64,000 nt of DNA from Acidobacteria bacterium AB60 (lineage in GTDB: Bacteria > Acidobacteriota > Terriglobia > Terriglobales > Acidobacteriaceae). The DNA lies in assembly GCA_008682415.1 (NCBI GenBank), contig VANK01000007.1, positions 62,001 through 126,000 on the forward strand. Direction: 5' to 3'. Below the pieces are notes generated by a model, which saw only the letters and a list, made by a program, of their open reading frames with translations, ran no database searches and was not told the origin of the DNA. Positions 52,063 through 60,660 of this stretch are shown here, piece by piece. Made by a program: the position numbers and the translations under genes. Within the stretch, counting starts at the first letter, position 1; each line of letters starts with the position of its first letter.

Positions 52063-52836
52063 TCACTGGCTGTCGCGGTGGAAGAGCAGGGAGTTGGCCT
52101 GCTGCACCGGGGTGAGGAGCACGCGGGCGATGTTGACGTGGGCGGGCCGTCCGGCGGTCCACACGATGACCTCGGCGATATCTTCCGGGGTGAGGGGCTT
52201 GACGCCTTTGTAGACCTTGGCGGCGCGTTCCTCGTCGCCGTGGAAGCGGACCAGGCTGAAGTCGGTCTGCACCATGCCGGGATCGACGCTGGTGACGCGG
52301 ATGGGTGTGCCGAGAACGTCCTGGCGCAGCCCGTCGTTGATGGAGCGCTCGGCGGCCTTGGTTGCGCAGTAGACGGCGCCGTTGGGATAGGTGAGTTCGC
52401 CGGCGGTTGAGCCCAGGTTGATGATGTGGCCGCGGCCGCGGACGACCATGCCGGGCACCACCGCGCGGGTGACGTAGAGGAGGCCTTTGACGTTGGTGTC
52501 GATCATCTCCTCCCAATCCTGAATATTGCCGAGGTAGAGCTTGTCGAGGCCGCGGCTGAGGCCGGCGTTATTGACCAGGATCTCGATCTCGGCCCACTCC
52601 GCGGGCAGGCTGTCGATGGCGTTCTGGACGGCGCGGTGGTCGCGCACATCGAGGTCGATGGAGTGGATGGCGGCGGCGCCGCGTTCCAGCGCGGCGGAGG
52701 CGACCTCCGCGAGTTTACCGGCGCGGCGCGCGGCGAGCAGGAGGCGGGCGCCCTCGGCGGCGAATGCAAGCGCAGTGGCGGCGCCGATGCCGGCGCTGGC
52801 TCCGGTGATAAAGACGACTTTGCCTTGAAGACTCAT
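52063..52836 (-). CDS. Short-chain dehydrogenase/reductase (YdfG-like)
   Basis: 257 residues. Classical SDR: VVFITGASAGIGAATALAFAAEG (nucleotide loop TGxxxGIG), LDVRDHRAV, ILVNNAGLSRG (NNAG), HIINLGSTAGELTYPNGAVYCATKAA (Ser, YxxxK), and VDPGMVQTDFSLVRFHGD, the motif characteristic of YdfG/serine-3-dehydrogenase-like members. NADP preference is suggested by AARRAGKL. The next gene on the same strand is 88 bases upstream. Confidence 0.93.
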   Translation of the reverse strand: MSLQGKVVFITGASAGIGAATALAFAAEGARLLLAARRAGKLAEVASAALERGAAAIHSIDLDVRDHRAVQNAIDSLPAEWAEIEILVNNAGLSRGLDKLYLGNIQDWEEMIDTNVKGLLYVTRAVVPGMVVRGRGHIINLGSTAGELTYPNGAVYCATKAAERSINDGLRQDVLGTPIRVTSVDPGMVQTDFSLVRFHGDEERAAKVYKGVKPLTPEDIAEVIVWTAGRPAHVNIARVLLTPVQQANSLLFHRDSQ

Positions 52837-52923
52837 GGGATTATCCTAGCGAACCGGCAGAGAGGCTTTGGTGACGGCTAATACCCTTTAGTGGAGTTGG
52901 CGGAGTTAGCGGAGTCGGCGGGG

Positions 52924-53811
52924 TTAGCTGCGATGCGATTGGGCGCGGCGCTGCGCCATCTCGTATTGGCCGACGGCCCAGTCGGTGCTGCCGAGGCCCT
53001 GGCGTTTGGCTTCGTCGAAGATCTGGGCGAGGTTGTCGGCGAGGCTGAGCCGCGTGCCGCCGGACGCGGCCGCTTCGCGAAAGAGGCGCAGGTCTTTAGC
53101 GCCGAGGTCGATGGTGGCGCCCGGCGTCTCGGGCGGATGCAGCATGACGTTGGCGTAAGACGCGTAGAAGGGCGACTGGAAGAGCGCGCTGTTGACGGCG
53201 TCGAGAAAGACCTGGGGATCGATGCCCTGCGACTGCGCGTAGACGAACGACTCGCCCAGGGAATGGATCATGGCGCTGATGAGGAAGTTGCCGCCGAGCT
53301 TGAGGGCGTGGGCCTGCCTGGGTTCCGTGCCCACCACGGAGATGCCGCGGGACATGGGCTCGAGCAGGGGACGGGCGCGTTCGACGTGCTCCTGCGGTCC
53401 GGCGGCGACGATCCAAAGCTTGCCGGCCTCCGCGACGCTGGGGCGGCCGAAGACGGGCGCTGCGATGAAGGGAATGCCGCACCGGGCGTGCTCGCGCGTG
53501 AGGCGCTCGGAGAGGGCCACGCTAATGGTGCTGCAGGCGATGTGCAGGGTGGAGGGCGTGAGCGCGTCCATGAGGCCGTTGGAGCCGAAGAGCACTTCTT
53601 CGTGCGCGTGATCGTCGAAGAGCATGGTGATGACGGCATCGGCGCCCAGCTCCGCTTCGGCGGGGGTGGCCGCGGCGATGGCGCCTTCGCGCAGCAGCGG
53701 CTCGGTGCGCCCTTCGGTGCGATTCCACACGGACAGTTCGTGTCCGGCGGCGATGAGGCGATGCGCCATGGCGGCGCCCATTTTGCCCAGGCCCAGAAAG
53801 CCAATTCTCAT
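52924..53811 (-). CDS. 3-hydroxyisobutyrate dehydrogenase-family NAD(P)-dependent reductase
   Basis: 295 residues from ATG 53811; the open frame continues upstream without similarity. N-terminal Rossmann fold MRIGFLGLGKMGAAMAHRLIAAGHELSVWNRTEG, quoted in part, has GLGxMG. Next come DAVITMLFDDHAHEEVLFG, the substrate loop CSTISVALSERL, FIAAPVFGRPSVAEAGKLWIVAAG and the catalytic Lys in ALKLGGNFLISAMIHSLGE, then an all-helical C-terminal domain with LGAKDLRLFREAA. Relatives include glyoxylate/succinic-semialdehyde reductases and tartronate semialdehyde reductase. It diverges from the HipA-like gene with 60 bases between starts. Confidence 0.93.
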   Translation of the reverse strand: MRIGFLGLGKMGAAMAHRLIAAGHELSVWNRTEGRTEPLLREGAIAAATPAEAELGADAVITMLFDDHAHEEVLFGSNGLMDALTPSTLHIACSTISVALSERLTREHARCGIPFIAAPVFGRPSVAEAGKLWIVAAGPQEHVERARPLLEPMSRGISVVGTEPRQAHALKLGGNFLISAMIHSLGESFVYAQSQGIDPQVFLDAVNSALFQSPFYASYANVMLHPPETPGATIDLGAKDLRLFREAAASGGTRLSLADNLAQIFDEAKRQGLGSTDWAVGQYEMAQRRAQSHRS

Positions 53812-53871
53812 TGTGTCTCCGTCTCGTTGCGTGCGGCGGGCCGGGAGCCGGCCCGTTACACTGATTCTTCG

Positions 53872-54654
53872 ATGCTGCGATCGGTTCAGGCAATACGCTA
53901 TGTTCTCCCATTGCGAGAGGGCGGCTCGCTGCCCGCGATTGTGGAAGCGGACGACCTGGGGATGTACGTGGTGAAGTTCCGCGGCGCGGGGCAGGGGATT
54001 CTGGCGCTGATTGCGGAGCTGATTGCCGGGGAGATCGGGCGGGCAATGGGGCTGCGGGTTCCGGAGATCGTGTTTGTGGAGTTCGATCCGGCGCTGGGCC
54101 GCAACGAGCCAGACGCGGAGATCCGTCACCTGCTGCGGGCCAGCGTGGGGCTCAACCTCGGGCTCGACTACCTGCCAGGGTCGGTGATGTTCGACGCAGC
54201 GGCGCGCGATACCGCGCCGCCCGATGAGGCTTCGATGCTGGTGTGGTTCGACGCGTTCACGCAGAATGTGGACCGCACGCCACGCAACGCCAACCTGCTG
54301 GTGTGGCATCGCAAGCTGTATCCCATCGATCACGGCGCGGCGTTGTTCTTCCACCACGATTGGGAGACGATGCCCTCCAAGGCCCGCTCGTCCTTCCCGC
54401 AGATCGAAAAGCATGTGCTGCTGCGCTGGGCCACGCAGATCGAGCAGGCAGGCGCGACGGCGCGCGCGAAGCTGAGGGATGGGGTGATCGAGGACATTGT
54501 CGCGCAGGTTCCGGAGGAGTGGCTGGAGTCGATTCCGGGCGAAGTGCCTGCGGCCGGGCGCCGCCTGGCTTATGTGGATTTCTTTCGGCGCCGGCTGGAT
54601 GCGGCACACGTGTTTGAACAGGAGGCGATACATGCCCGCAGCCGCCTCGTTTGA
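53872..54654 (+). CDS. HipA-like kinase-fold protein (HipA_2 type)
   Basis: 260 residues. It has a compact HipA-like kinase core: VVKFRGAGQG with the ATP Lys at ~35, IAGEIGRAMGLRVPEIVFVEFD, then WFDAFTQNVDRTPRNANLLVWHRKLYPIDHGAALFF. D134 and N139 occupy the catalytic-loop positions and D153 the metal-binding position. The HipA N-terminal lobe and HipB antitoxin are missing, so it is not a classic toxin-antitoxin pair. It overlaps the following DUF3037 gene by 23 bases, a recurring pairing. The target of phosphorylation, if any, is unknown. Confidence 0.85.
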   Translation: MLRSVQAIRYVLPLREGGSLPAIVEADDLGMYVVKFRGAGQGILALIAELIAGEIGRAMGLRVPEIVFVEFDPALGRNEPDAEIRHLLRASVGLNLGLDYLPGSVMFDAAARDTAPPDEASMLVWFDAFTQNVDRTPRNANLLVWHRKLYPIDHGAALFFHHDWETMPSKARSSFPQIEKHVLLRWATQIEQAGATARAKLRDGVIEDIVAQVPEEWLESIPGEVPAAGRRLAYVDFFRRRLDAAHVFEQEAIHARSRLV

Positions 54655-55015
54655 TTACGCGCTGATGCGCGTGGTGCCGCGGGTGGAGCGGCAGGAGTTC
54701 ATCAATGCCGGGGTGGTGGTGTACTGCCCGGAGCGGCAGTTCCTGGGGGCGCGGATCCGGCTTAATCGCGAGCGGCTGACTGCGCTGTGGCCGGAGGTGG
54801 ATGTGCCCCTGGTGGAGCAGCACCTGGCGGCGATTGAACGGATCTGCGCGGGGGATCCGGAGGCGGGTGCGATTGCGCAGATGTCGCTGCGGGAGCGCTT
54901 CCACTGGCTTACGTCGCCGCGCAGCACCATCGTGCAGCCTTCGCCGGTGCACACCGGCGTGTGTCACGAGACGGATGGGCTGCTGGATCGGCTGGAGAAG
55001 CAGTTTCTGACCTGA
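54632..55015 (+). CDS. DUF3037 protein, partner of HipA-like kinase
   Basis: 127 residues; GGAGG seven bases before ATG 54632 lies inside the upstream gene, and the reading frames overlap by 23 bases, so translation is coupled. DUF3037 pattern: FDYALMRVVPRVERQEFINAGVVVYCPERQFLGARI (quoted in part), then LVEQHLAAIERICAGD and FHWLTSPRSTIVQPSPVHTGVCHETDGLLDRLEKQFL. The HipA-like kinase and DUF3037 are repeatedly adjacent in bacteria, suggesting a functional pair. DUF3037 has no known activity; it might be an inhibitor, substrate or adaptor. Confidence 0.88.
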   Translation: MPAAASFDYALMRVVPRVERQEFINAGVVVYCPERQFLGARIRLNRERLTALWPEVDVPLVEQHLAAIERICAGDPEAGAIAQMSLRERFHWLTSPRSTIVQPSPVHTGVCHETDGLLDRLEKQFLT

Positions 55016-55030
55016 TTCCGTGTGTGTAGG

Positions 55031-55140
55031 AGTACTACTTTTGTAGTTGGACAGTCGGCTGCGCTCCCGCCCTAACAAGTTAGGACGGGGCACCCCGATG
55101 TGTCCTAACAAAGTTGGGACGGGGCACCCCGATGCGCCCC
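55031..55140. repeat. CTAC-N4-GTAG palindrome and two short-stem members of the hairpin repeat family
   Basis: CTACTTTTGTAG (55035-55046) matches the palindrome type at 10.96 kb. CCTAAC/GTTAGG (55071-55084) and GTCCTAAC/GTTGGGAC (55102-55120) are hairpins, the second with one G-T wobble, each followed by GGGGCACCCC. Orientation equals the 36 and 43 kb copies. The region lies between convergent genes. Confidence 0.8.
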
Positions 55141-55177
55141 ACCCTCGCTGTGCGGGAACGGCCTTAAGACTCTTGTG

Positions 55178-55840
55178 CTACTGCGGGGTGACGAGCTGGT
55201 GGGCGATGGCGAACAGGGCCAGCTCCAGGCGCGTGGAGACGCCGGTCTTGTCGAAGATATTGGAGAGGTGCCGCTTGACCGTCTCTTCGCTCAGGCCGAA
55301 CTGCTTGGCGATGTCGCGGTTGCTGCAGCCCTCCACGATGGAGCCGACGACCTCCAGCTCGCGGGGGGTGAGGCCGAAGGTCTTGCGCTGGGGCACGGCC
55401 GCCTGCTGCATCAGCTCGTGCAGCGCGGAGACCAGGTTGACCACGCGCTTTCCGCCGATCCAGTAGTCGCCCGCCATGACGGTCTTGATGGCGGTCTGCA
55501 GGTGTCCGGCGATGGCATCCTTGAGCACGATGCCGCGCGCGCCGATGTGCAGGGCCTCAATGATCTGCTGAGTGGTGATGGTGGAGGTGAGCAGCAAGAT
55601 CTTGACGGTGGGCGAGCCGTTCATGATGGCGCGCATGGCTTCCAGGCCGGGCAGGCGGGGCATCTGCAGATCGAGAAGCAGGATGTCCGGCTGCGATTCC
55701 AGCGTGAGGGTGATGGCTTCGTCGCCGTCGGAGGCTTCGTCGATGACTTCAAAGCCCTCGGTGTCATTGAGCATGTTGCGGACACCGATGCGCACTACCG
55801 GATGGTCGTCTGCCAGTACGATTCTTATGGGTCGTTCCAC
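55178..55840 (-). CDS. NarL/FixJ-family response regulator
   Basis: 220 residues with a GTG start. Receiver domain: IRIVLADDHPVVRIGV (acidic D11-D12), ILLLDLQMPRLPG (phosphoacceptor D57), LLLTST and GIVLKDA (K107). The C-terminal LuxR-type helix-turn-helix reads LTPRELEVVGSIVEGCSNRDIAKQFGLSEETVKRHLSNIFDKTGV (quoted as one motif region, ~156-200; key residues E, I, G, L, S, T, V, K). No kinase is adjacent; the cognate sensor is elsewhere. Transcribed in the same direction as the RR-HPt and ftsK genes upstream, but with ~60 bases between. Confidence 0.93.
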   Translation of the reverse strand: MERPIRIVLADDHPVVRIGVRNMLNDTEGFEVIDEASDGDEAITLTLESQPDILLLDLQMPRLPGLEAMRAIMNGSPTVKILLLTSTITTQQIIEALHIGARGIVLKDAIAGHLQTAIKTVMAGDYWIGGKRVVNLVSALHELMQQAAVPQRKTFGLTPRELEVVGSIVEGCSNRDIAKQFGLSEETVKRHLSNIFDKTGVSTRLELALFAIAHQLVTPQ

Positions 55841-55902
55841 GGGATAGTTGGTCCTCCAAGACCGGAGCGGCGCTGGTGGCGCCGCGTACCTCGATATAAG
55901 TC

Positions 55903-56646
55903 CTAATCCTTGGGGGAGAGCTCCGCCTCAAGCATACGCTTCAGGTTCTCGGTAGCCTCCCTCAAATACGGAAGCAGCGAACGGCTGTACTCTAAATCGT
56001 CACCCCTGCTCTCAAGCAACTGTCCTACCCGGGCGGCCTGGGCCGCGCCGGCCATGCCGCATCCTCCCTTGATGGCATGGGCCAGGCGTTTGACCTCGGC
56101 TGCGTCTCTCTGCTGGATGGCGGCGGCGATCAGACCGTGCCGCTTGTGGAGATCGGCGATCACGGCTTCAAAGAGCTCGCGGACGCGGGACTCGCGCATG
56201 GCGCTGCGCAGCTCGGCGAGCTTGATGCGATCGACCACGGGAGCGTCCTGGACGGGGGAGGGCTCGGGCTTTTTGGGGAGGCCGGCCTGCAGAGCGCGCT
56301 GCAGTTCTTCGGGGCCGAAGGGCTTGAGCAGGAATCCGTCAGTCTGGACCAGGAGGTCGGGATGGGGCTGGCTGGCGCTGATGGCATAGACCAGGGCCGC
56401 GGTGTGGGCGCGGAGGGCGCGTACGAGCGGGAGTCCGCTCAGGCCCGGCATCTGGGTGTCCATCAGGATGACGCCGGGGGCGGATGCGGGATCTTCGAGA
56501 AGCGCCAGCGACTCCTCGCCGCTCTCGGCGGTATGCACGCTGAAGCCGCCCAGGGTGAGCATGGTGGCCATGACCTCGCGGCTCACCATGTCGTCATCGA
56601 TGAGGAGGACGGCGGGAAGCTGGCGATCGTGGTCGGGCCGGAGCAT
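55903..56646 (-). CDS. Response regulator fused to HPt phosphotransfer domain
   Basis: 247 residues from ATG 56646. The N-terminal receiver has VLLIDDDMVSREVM, GVILMDTQMPGLSG (phosphoacceptor D63), VYAISAS and FLLKPFGPEEL (K108). After a Pro-rich linker (~122-138) the C-terminal HPt four-helix bundle carries VKRLAHAIKGGCGMAGA with the phosphohistidine H190. No DNA-binding output is present, so it works as a phosphorelay element. Such a protein normally belongs with a hybrid kinase, not seen here. Located between ftsK and the NarL-type regulator, all on the same strand. Confidence 0.9.
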   Translation of the reverse strand: MLRPDHDRQLPAVLLIDDDMVSREVMATMLTLGGFSVHTAESGEESLALLEDPASAPGVILMDTQMPGLSGLPLVRALRAHTAALVYAISASQPHPDLLVQTDGFLLKPFGPEELQRALQAGLPKKPEPSPVQDAPVVDRIKLAELRSAMRESRVRELFEAVIADLHKRHGLIAAAIQQRDAAEVKRLAHAIKGGCGMAGAAQAARVGQLLESRGDDLEYSRSLLPYLREATENLKRMLEAELSPKD

Positions 56647-56713
56647 GGCTCTAGTGTCGCACCTTCGCTCAGAAAGGCACGATTCTACCGCACGGCGAGG
56701 ATGAGGCGTCGAG

Positions 56714-59395
56714 CTATTCGTTGGCGGCGATCTCGTGGAGCCACCCCGGGGCCTTGAGCAGCTCGCGGGGGCGGGAGCCGTCGGCGGGGCCGACGAGCCC
56801 GTCGCGCTCCATGAGGTCGATGAGGTGAGCGGCGCGGCCGTAGCCGATGCGCAGGCGGCGCTGCAGCAGGGAGGTGGAGGCTTTGCCGAACTCGAAGACG
56901 AGGCGGACGGCATCGTCGAACATGGGGTCGTTCTCGTCCTCCTCGCCGCCGGAGCCCTCGATGGCGGCGCGCTCGTCCTTGGGAGATTCGAGGAAGCCCT
57001 CAACGTACTCGGCCTGGCCCTGGTCCTTCCAGAAGGTGACGATCGCGGCGGTCTCCTTCTCGCTGACGTAGGGGGCGTGGAGGCGCATGAGGCGGCTGGT
57101 GCCGGGGGGCAGGAAGAGCATGTCGCCGCGGCCCAGGAGAGCTTCGGCACCGTTGGTGTCGATGATGGTGCGGGAGTCGACCTTGGTGGCGAGACGGAAG
57201 CTGATGCGGGTGGGGACGTTGGCCTTGATGAGGCCGGTGATGACGTCGACGCTGGGGCGCTGGGTGGCGAGGACGAGGTGGATGCCGACGGCGCGCGCCA
57301 TCTGGGCGAGGCGAGTGATGGACTCTTCCACGTTGGCGCGGTCGAGCATCATGAGGTCGGCGAGCTCGTCGATGATGATGACGATGTAGGGCAGCGGCTC
57401 CTCCTGCTGGCCGTCGTCGAAGAGGGAGGGCATGACGCCCTCGAAGAGCTTGTTGTACTGGTCGATGTTGCGGACGCTGCGGCTGGCCAGCAGCTTGAGG
57501 CGGCGTTCCATCTCGCGGACGGCGTTGCGGAGGGCGTTGGCGGCCAGCTTGGGCTCAGTGATGATGGGGGTGAAGAGGTGCGGGACGCCCTCGTACATGC
57601 CCAGTTCCACGCGCTTGGGATCGACCAGGATGAGGCGCACCTGGGCCGGCGTGGTGCGGAAGAGCAGGCTCATGATCATGGCGTTGATGGCCACGGATTT
57701 GCCGGATCCGGTGGAACCGGCGATGAGCACGTGAGGCATGGAGGCGAGGTCGGCGGTGACGATGCGGCCGTTGATGTCTTTGCCCATGGCCAGGGTGAGC
57801 CGCGACTTGGCCTTGGCGAAGGGCTCGGACTCGATGACGTCGCGCAGGTGAATGGTCTCGCGCTCGTGGTTGGGCACCTGGATGCCCACGGTGCTTTTGC
57901 CGGCCATGCGCTCGATGAGGATGCTCTCGGCGCGCATGGCGAGGCAGAGGTCGTCGGCCAGGCCGGTGACACGGGAGTACTTGACGCCGGCTTCCGGCTT
58001 GAACTCGTAGGTGGTGACCATGGGGCCGGGGTTGATCTGCACGACCTGGCCGCGGACATCGAACTCGCTGCATTTTTCTACCAGGACCTTGGCTTCTTCG
58101 CGGAGGGCCTCTTCGCGCACGGCCTGCGGGCCCCCGCCGGAGTGCAGCAGGGTGCTGGGAGGTAGCTTGAAGCCGCTTACATTTTTGGGCGCGACGGTCA
58201 CGTGGCGCATGTCGGCGTCGGCGCGCTCGTGGATAGCGATCTCGCCTGACGCCTGGGGAGGCGGCTGGGGCGGAAGTTGCTGCTGTACGGGCTGGGGTGC
58301 TCGAACGGGCTCGGGGCGAGGCGGAGCGGGAGCGGGTTTGGCCGGCGGCATCTCCGCCCAGGGATCGGCAATGGGGCGCAGGAGCGCGGGCGGCGCGGCG
58401 GAAGCAGCGGGCATGGCCTCCGCACGCGGAGCGATGGGGGTGACGGGAATGGGTGGCGCCGGCGTGGGTGCGACTGGAGCCGCGTTGACGGGAGCGGCGG
58501 CTGACTGCTGGTCGCGCTCCCAGATGCTGGCGCGGCGGGCCGGCTGCGTTACGGGTATCTGCGGCTCGGCCGCTTGCTGGGCGGCCCGCTGGAACGCGGG
58601 AATCTCGTCGACGGGATCGACCTCGATCTTCTTGCCGCGGCGGCCAAACAGGGCAGCCAGGCGGCTGGGCGGCTGGACGCGCGCGACTGGTTCGGCCACC
58701 TCCGCTCCCAGGGCTCCGGAGAAGATGCGCTGCTCGGGGCCGGGCTCGGGGATCTCACGTTCGGCGCGGCGATCGGCGCGGGCATCGCGCCAGTTGCTCC
58801 AGCGGTCGTGCCAGGACTGCAGCAGAATCCAGCGGTCTTCCAGGCTCTCCCAGAGCATGCGCAGGTTGACAGCGAGGGCGAAGTAGATTCCCGCCAGGGC
58901 CAGCACGCTGGAGACGATCCAGGCGCCGGGGACGTTGAGGTAGGCGACCAGGACATCCGACACGACGCGGCCGACCACGCCCTCCACCGGCACGGCGTGG
59001 AGCCAGCGCCAGTGCCACGGCACCAGTCCAAAGACGGCGGGAAGAAACGTAAGAGAGAAGGCGGTGCCGAGCGCGCGCAGCCAGGCGACGCCGGCGTAGC
59101 GGGAGCGCATCCAGCCCCAGGCTACGAGTCCCGTCAGCACGGGCACGAAGAAGGCGCTGATGCCCAGCACCTGCAGGAAGAGGTCGCTGAGGTAGGCGCC
59201 GAAGGGTCCCACCCAGTTGGCGACCGCGGGGACGCTTCCCGGGTCGATGGAGGTGTTCAGCGAGGGATCGGTGACGTGGTAGGTGGCGATGGCGAGGAAG
59301 AGCAGCAGAGAGAGAAGCGCCAGCACTACTCCCAGAAACATATTGAGGGGCCGGTTCCGCGTAGGCGCCAGGGCAATTTGAATAGGCTTGATCAT
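56714..59395 (-). CDS. ftsK: DNA translocase FtsK/SpoIIIE
   Basis: 893 residues. The N-terminal ~190 residues hold four membrane segments (VVLALLSLLLFLAIATY, VLGISAFFVPVLTGLVAW, LRALGTAFSLTFLPAVFGL, AWIVSSVLALAGIYFALAV). A Pro/Ala-rich linker lies at ~215-390, followed by the motor: Walker A AGSTGSGKSVAINAM (560-567), IIIDELADLMM as Walker B, and TQRPSVDVITGLIKANVPTRI. The gamma winged helix at the C-terminus (TSLLQRRLRIGYGRAAHLIDLMERDGLV, split) recognises polar chromosome sequences. It pumps DNA at the division septum and activates XerCD at dif. The divisome anchoring N-terminus is short relative to E. coli FtsK. Confidence 0.95.
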   Translation of the reverse strand: MIKPIQIALAPTRNRPLNMFLGVVLALLSLLLFLAIATYHVTDPSLNTSIDPGSVPAVANWVGPFGAYLSDLFLQVLGISAFFVPVLTGLVAWGWMRSRYAGVAWLRALGTAFSLTFLPAVFGLVPWHWRWLHAVPVEGVVGRVVSDVLVAYLNVPGAWIVSSVLALAGIYFALAVNLRMLWESLEDRWILLQSWHDRWSNWRDARADRRAEREIPEPGPEQRIFSGALGAEVAEPVARVQPPSRLAALFGRRGKKIEVDPVDEIPAFQRAAQQAAEPQIPVTQPARRASIWERDQQSAAAPVNAAPVAPTPAPPIPVTPIAPRAEAMPAASAAPPALLRPIADPWAEMPPAKPAPAPPRPEPVRAPQPVQQQLPPQPPPQASGEIAIHERADADMRHVTVAPKNVSGFKLPPSTLLHSGGGPQAVREEALREEAKVLVEKCSEFDVRGQVVQINPGPMVTTYEFKPEAGVKYSRVTGLADDLCLAMRAESILIERMAGKSTVGIQVPNHERETIHLRDVIESEPFAKAKSRLTLAMGKDINGRIVTADLASMPHVLIAGSTGSGKSVAINAMIMSLLFRTTPAQVRLILVDPKRVELGMYEGVPHLFTPIITEPKLAANALRNAVREMERRLKLLASRSVRNIDQYNKLFEGVMPSLFDDGQQEEPLPYIVIIIDELADLMMLDRANVEESITRLAQMARAVGIHLVLATQRPSVDVITGLIKANVPTRISFRLATKVDSRTIIDTNGAEALLGRGDMLFLPPGTSRLMRLHAPYVSEKETAAIVTFWKDQGQAEYVEGFLESPKDERAAIEGSGGEEDENDPMFDDAVRLVFEFGKASTSLLQRRLRIGYGRAAHLIDLMERDGLVGPADGSRPRELLKAPGWLHEIAANE

Positions 59396-59616
59396 CGGGA
59401 GTGCCGCCTCCGCTCCTTTACTCCGCGAACGAGGACCAGTGCGCGAAGGCCCCCAGGCTGGCCGCGCCGCAAGCCTGTTGCGTCGAGCTTTCGAGGGCGG
59501 ACGAAGAGTCCCAGAGCAGTCTCTATTATCGGGGGAGGGAAGGCGAAACCGGGGCGAACAAAAGCGGGGGGAACCTCAAGTCCAACCCCCGCCGGTAACC
59601 ACTCTGGAGCCGGTCC

Positions 59617-60498
59617 CTAGCCTGCCACAATGCGCCCGCCCCAAATGAGCAGCGCGATGCCGAGCAGGATGCGGTAGACGGCGAAGATGGTGAAGCCGCG
59701 TTTGCGCACCCAGGCCAGAAACCACTCCACCACGCCGAAGGCGACGATGAAGGAGACGACGAAGCCGATGGCCAGCACGATCCAGCGTTCGCTGGTCATG
59801 GTGACGTGGGCCGCGGCCTGGCCAGCTGCCTGTGCTGCCTTGCTGGGATGAATCTCCTTGAGCAGGTCGTAGCCTGTGGCTGCCAGCATGGTGGGAATGG
59901 AGAGCAGGAAGCTGAACTCGAGAGCGGTGGGGCGGTCCATGCCTACCAGCTGCCCGGCCGCGATGGTGGACATGGAACGGGAGGTGCCGGGGAAGATGGC
60001 GGAGAGCGACTGGCAGAGGCCGATCCAGACGGATTGGCCGAGTCCGATCTCCTCCACGTGGGTGGTGGTCGGCTCATAGCGTGTTGACCACGCATCGATG
60101 GCCCACATGATGATGCCGCCCAGCAGCAGCGCAATGGCGATCACGGTGAGGCTGCCCAGGTTGCGGTCGCTCCACTTCTTGAGCAGCAGGGCGGGAACGG
60201 AGGTGCAGATAAACGCGAGGATCGTGAGCGAGAGTGGATGGGTGAGGAGGTTGCGGTCGCGGCGTTCTCCCTGCGGGAAGGTACGCAGAAACTCGAGGAT
60301 GCGGCCCAGGTAAAGCAGCAGCAGCGCGAGGATGGCCCCAGCCTGAATGACGATGGTGTACATCTTCCAGTACGCGTCATCCATGGGGAGTTTTAGCAGA
60401 GCCTCGGCGATGCGTAAATGAGCGGTGGAACTGACGGGAAGAAACTCCGTCAGGCCTTCCACAATGCCCAACAAGACAGACAGGATGTAGACGTTCAA
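59617..60498 (-). CDS. uppP: Undecaprenyl-diphosphatase
   Basis: 293 residues with a TTG start at 60498 preceded by GGAGG. It dephosphorylates undecaprenyl pyrophosphate to recycle the cell-wall lipid carrier, in the inner membrane. Motifs: IVEGLTEFLPVSSTAHLRIA (catalytic Glu and Ser region) and AIFPGTSRSMSTIAAGQLVGM (PGxSRSxxT). Eight hydrophobic segments are visible. A central insertion (WAIDAWSTRYEPTTTHVEE) is longer than in E. coli. UppP confers bacitracin tolerance. It lies 220 bases upstream of ftsK on the same strand. Confidence 0.95.
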   Translation of the reverse strand: MNVYILSVLLGIVEGLTEFLPVSSTAHLRIAEALLKLPMDDAYWKMYTIVIQAGAILALLLLYLGRILEFLRTFPQGERRDRNLLTHPLSLTILAFICTSVPALLLKKWSDRNLGSLTVIAIALLLGGIIMWAIDAWSTRYEPTTTHVEEIGLGQSVWIGLCQSLSAIFPGTSRSMSTIAAGQLVGMDRPTALEFSFLLSIPTMLAATGYDLLKEIHPSKAAQAAGQAAAHVTMTSERWIVLAIGFVVSFIVAFGVVEWFLAWVRKRGFTIFAVYRILLGIALLIWGGRIVAG

Positions 60499-60660
60499 AG
60501 AGCCTCCGGTGCGGCTGAAACGCTTACGCCGAGCGTGCCCCCGCCACTTTGTTCAAGGGTCTGCTTCGATGATAAAGCCAGGCAAGCACCGGGGAAGAAG
60601 GAGAGTTGAACTTCAGCCAAACGAATTGGCGATGGGTCTATCGCCGGTCAACACCGGCCG

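Noticed and set aside
52891-53871. Plus-strand extension of the HipA-like gene to 587 residues
   Set aside because: The upstream part is antisense to a clear dehydrogenase and has no similarity to kinases; the ATG at 53872 begins the conserved core.
53872-55015. Classic HipBA toxin-antitoxin
   Set aside because: No HipB helix-turn-helix gene precedes it and the kinase lacks the usual N-terminal lobe, so a different module is proposed.
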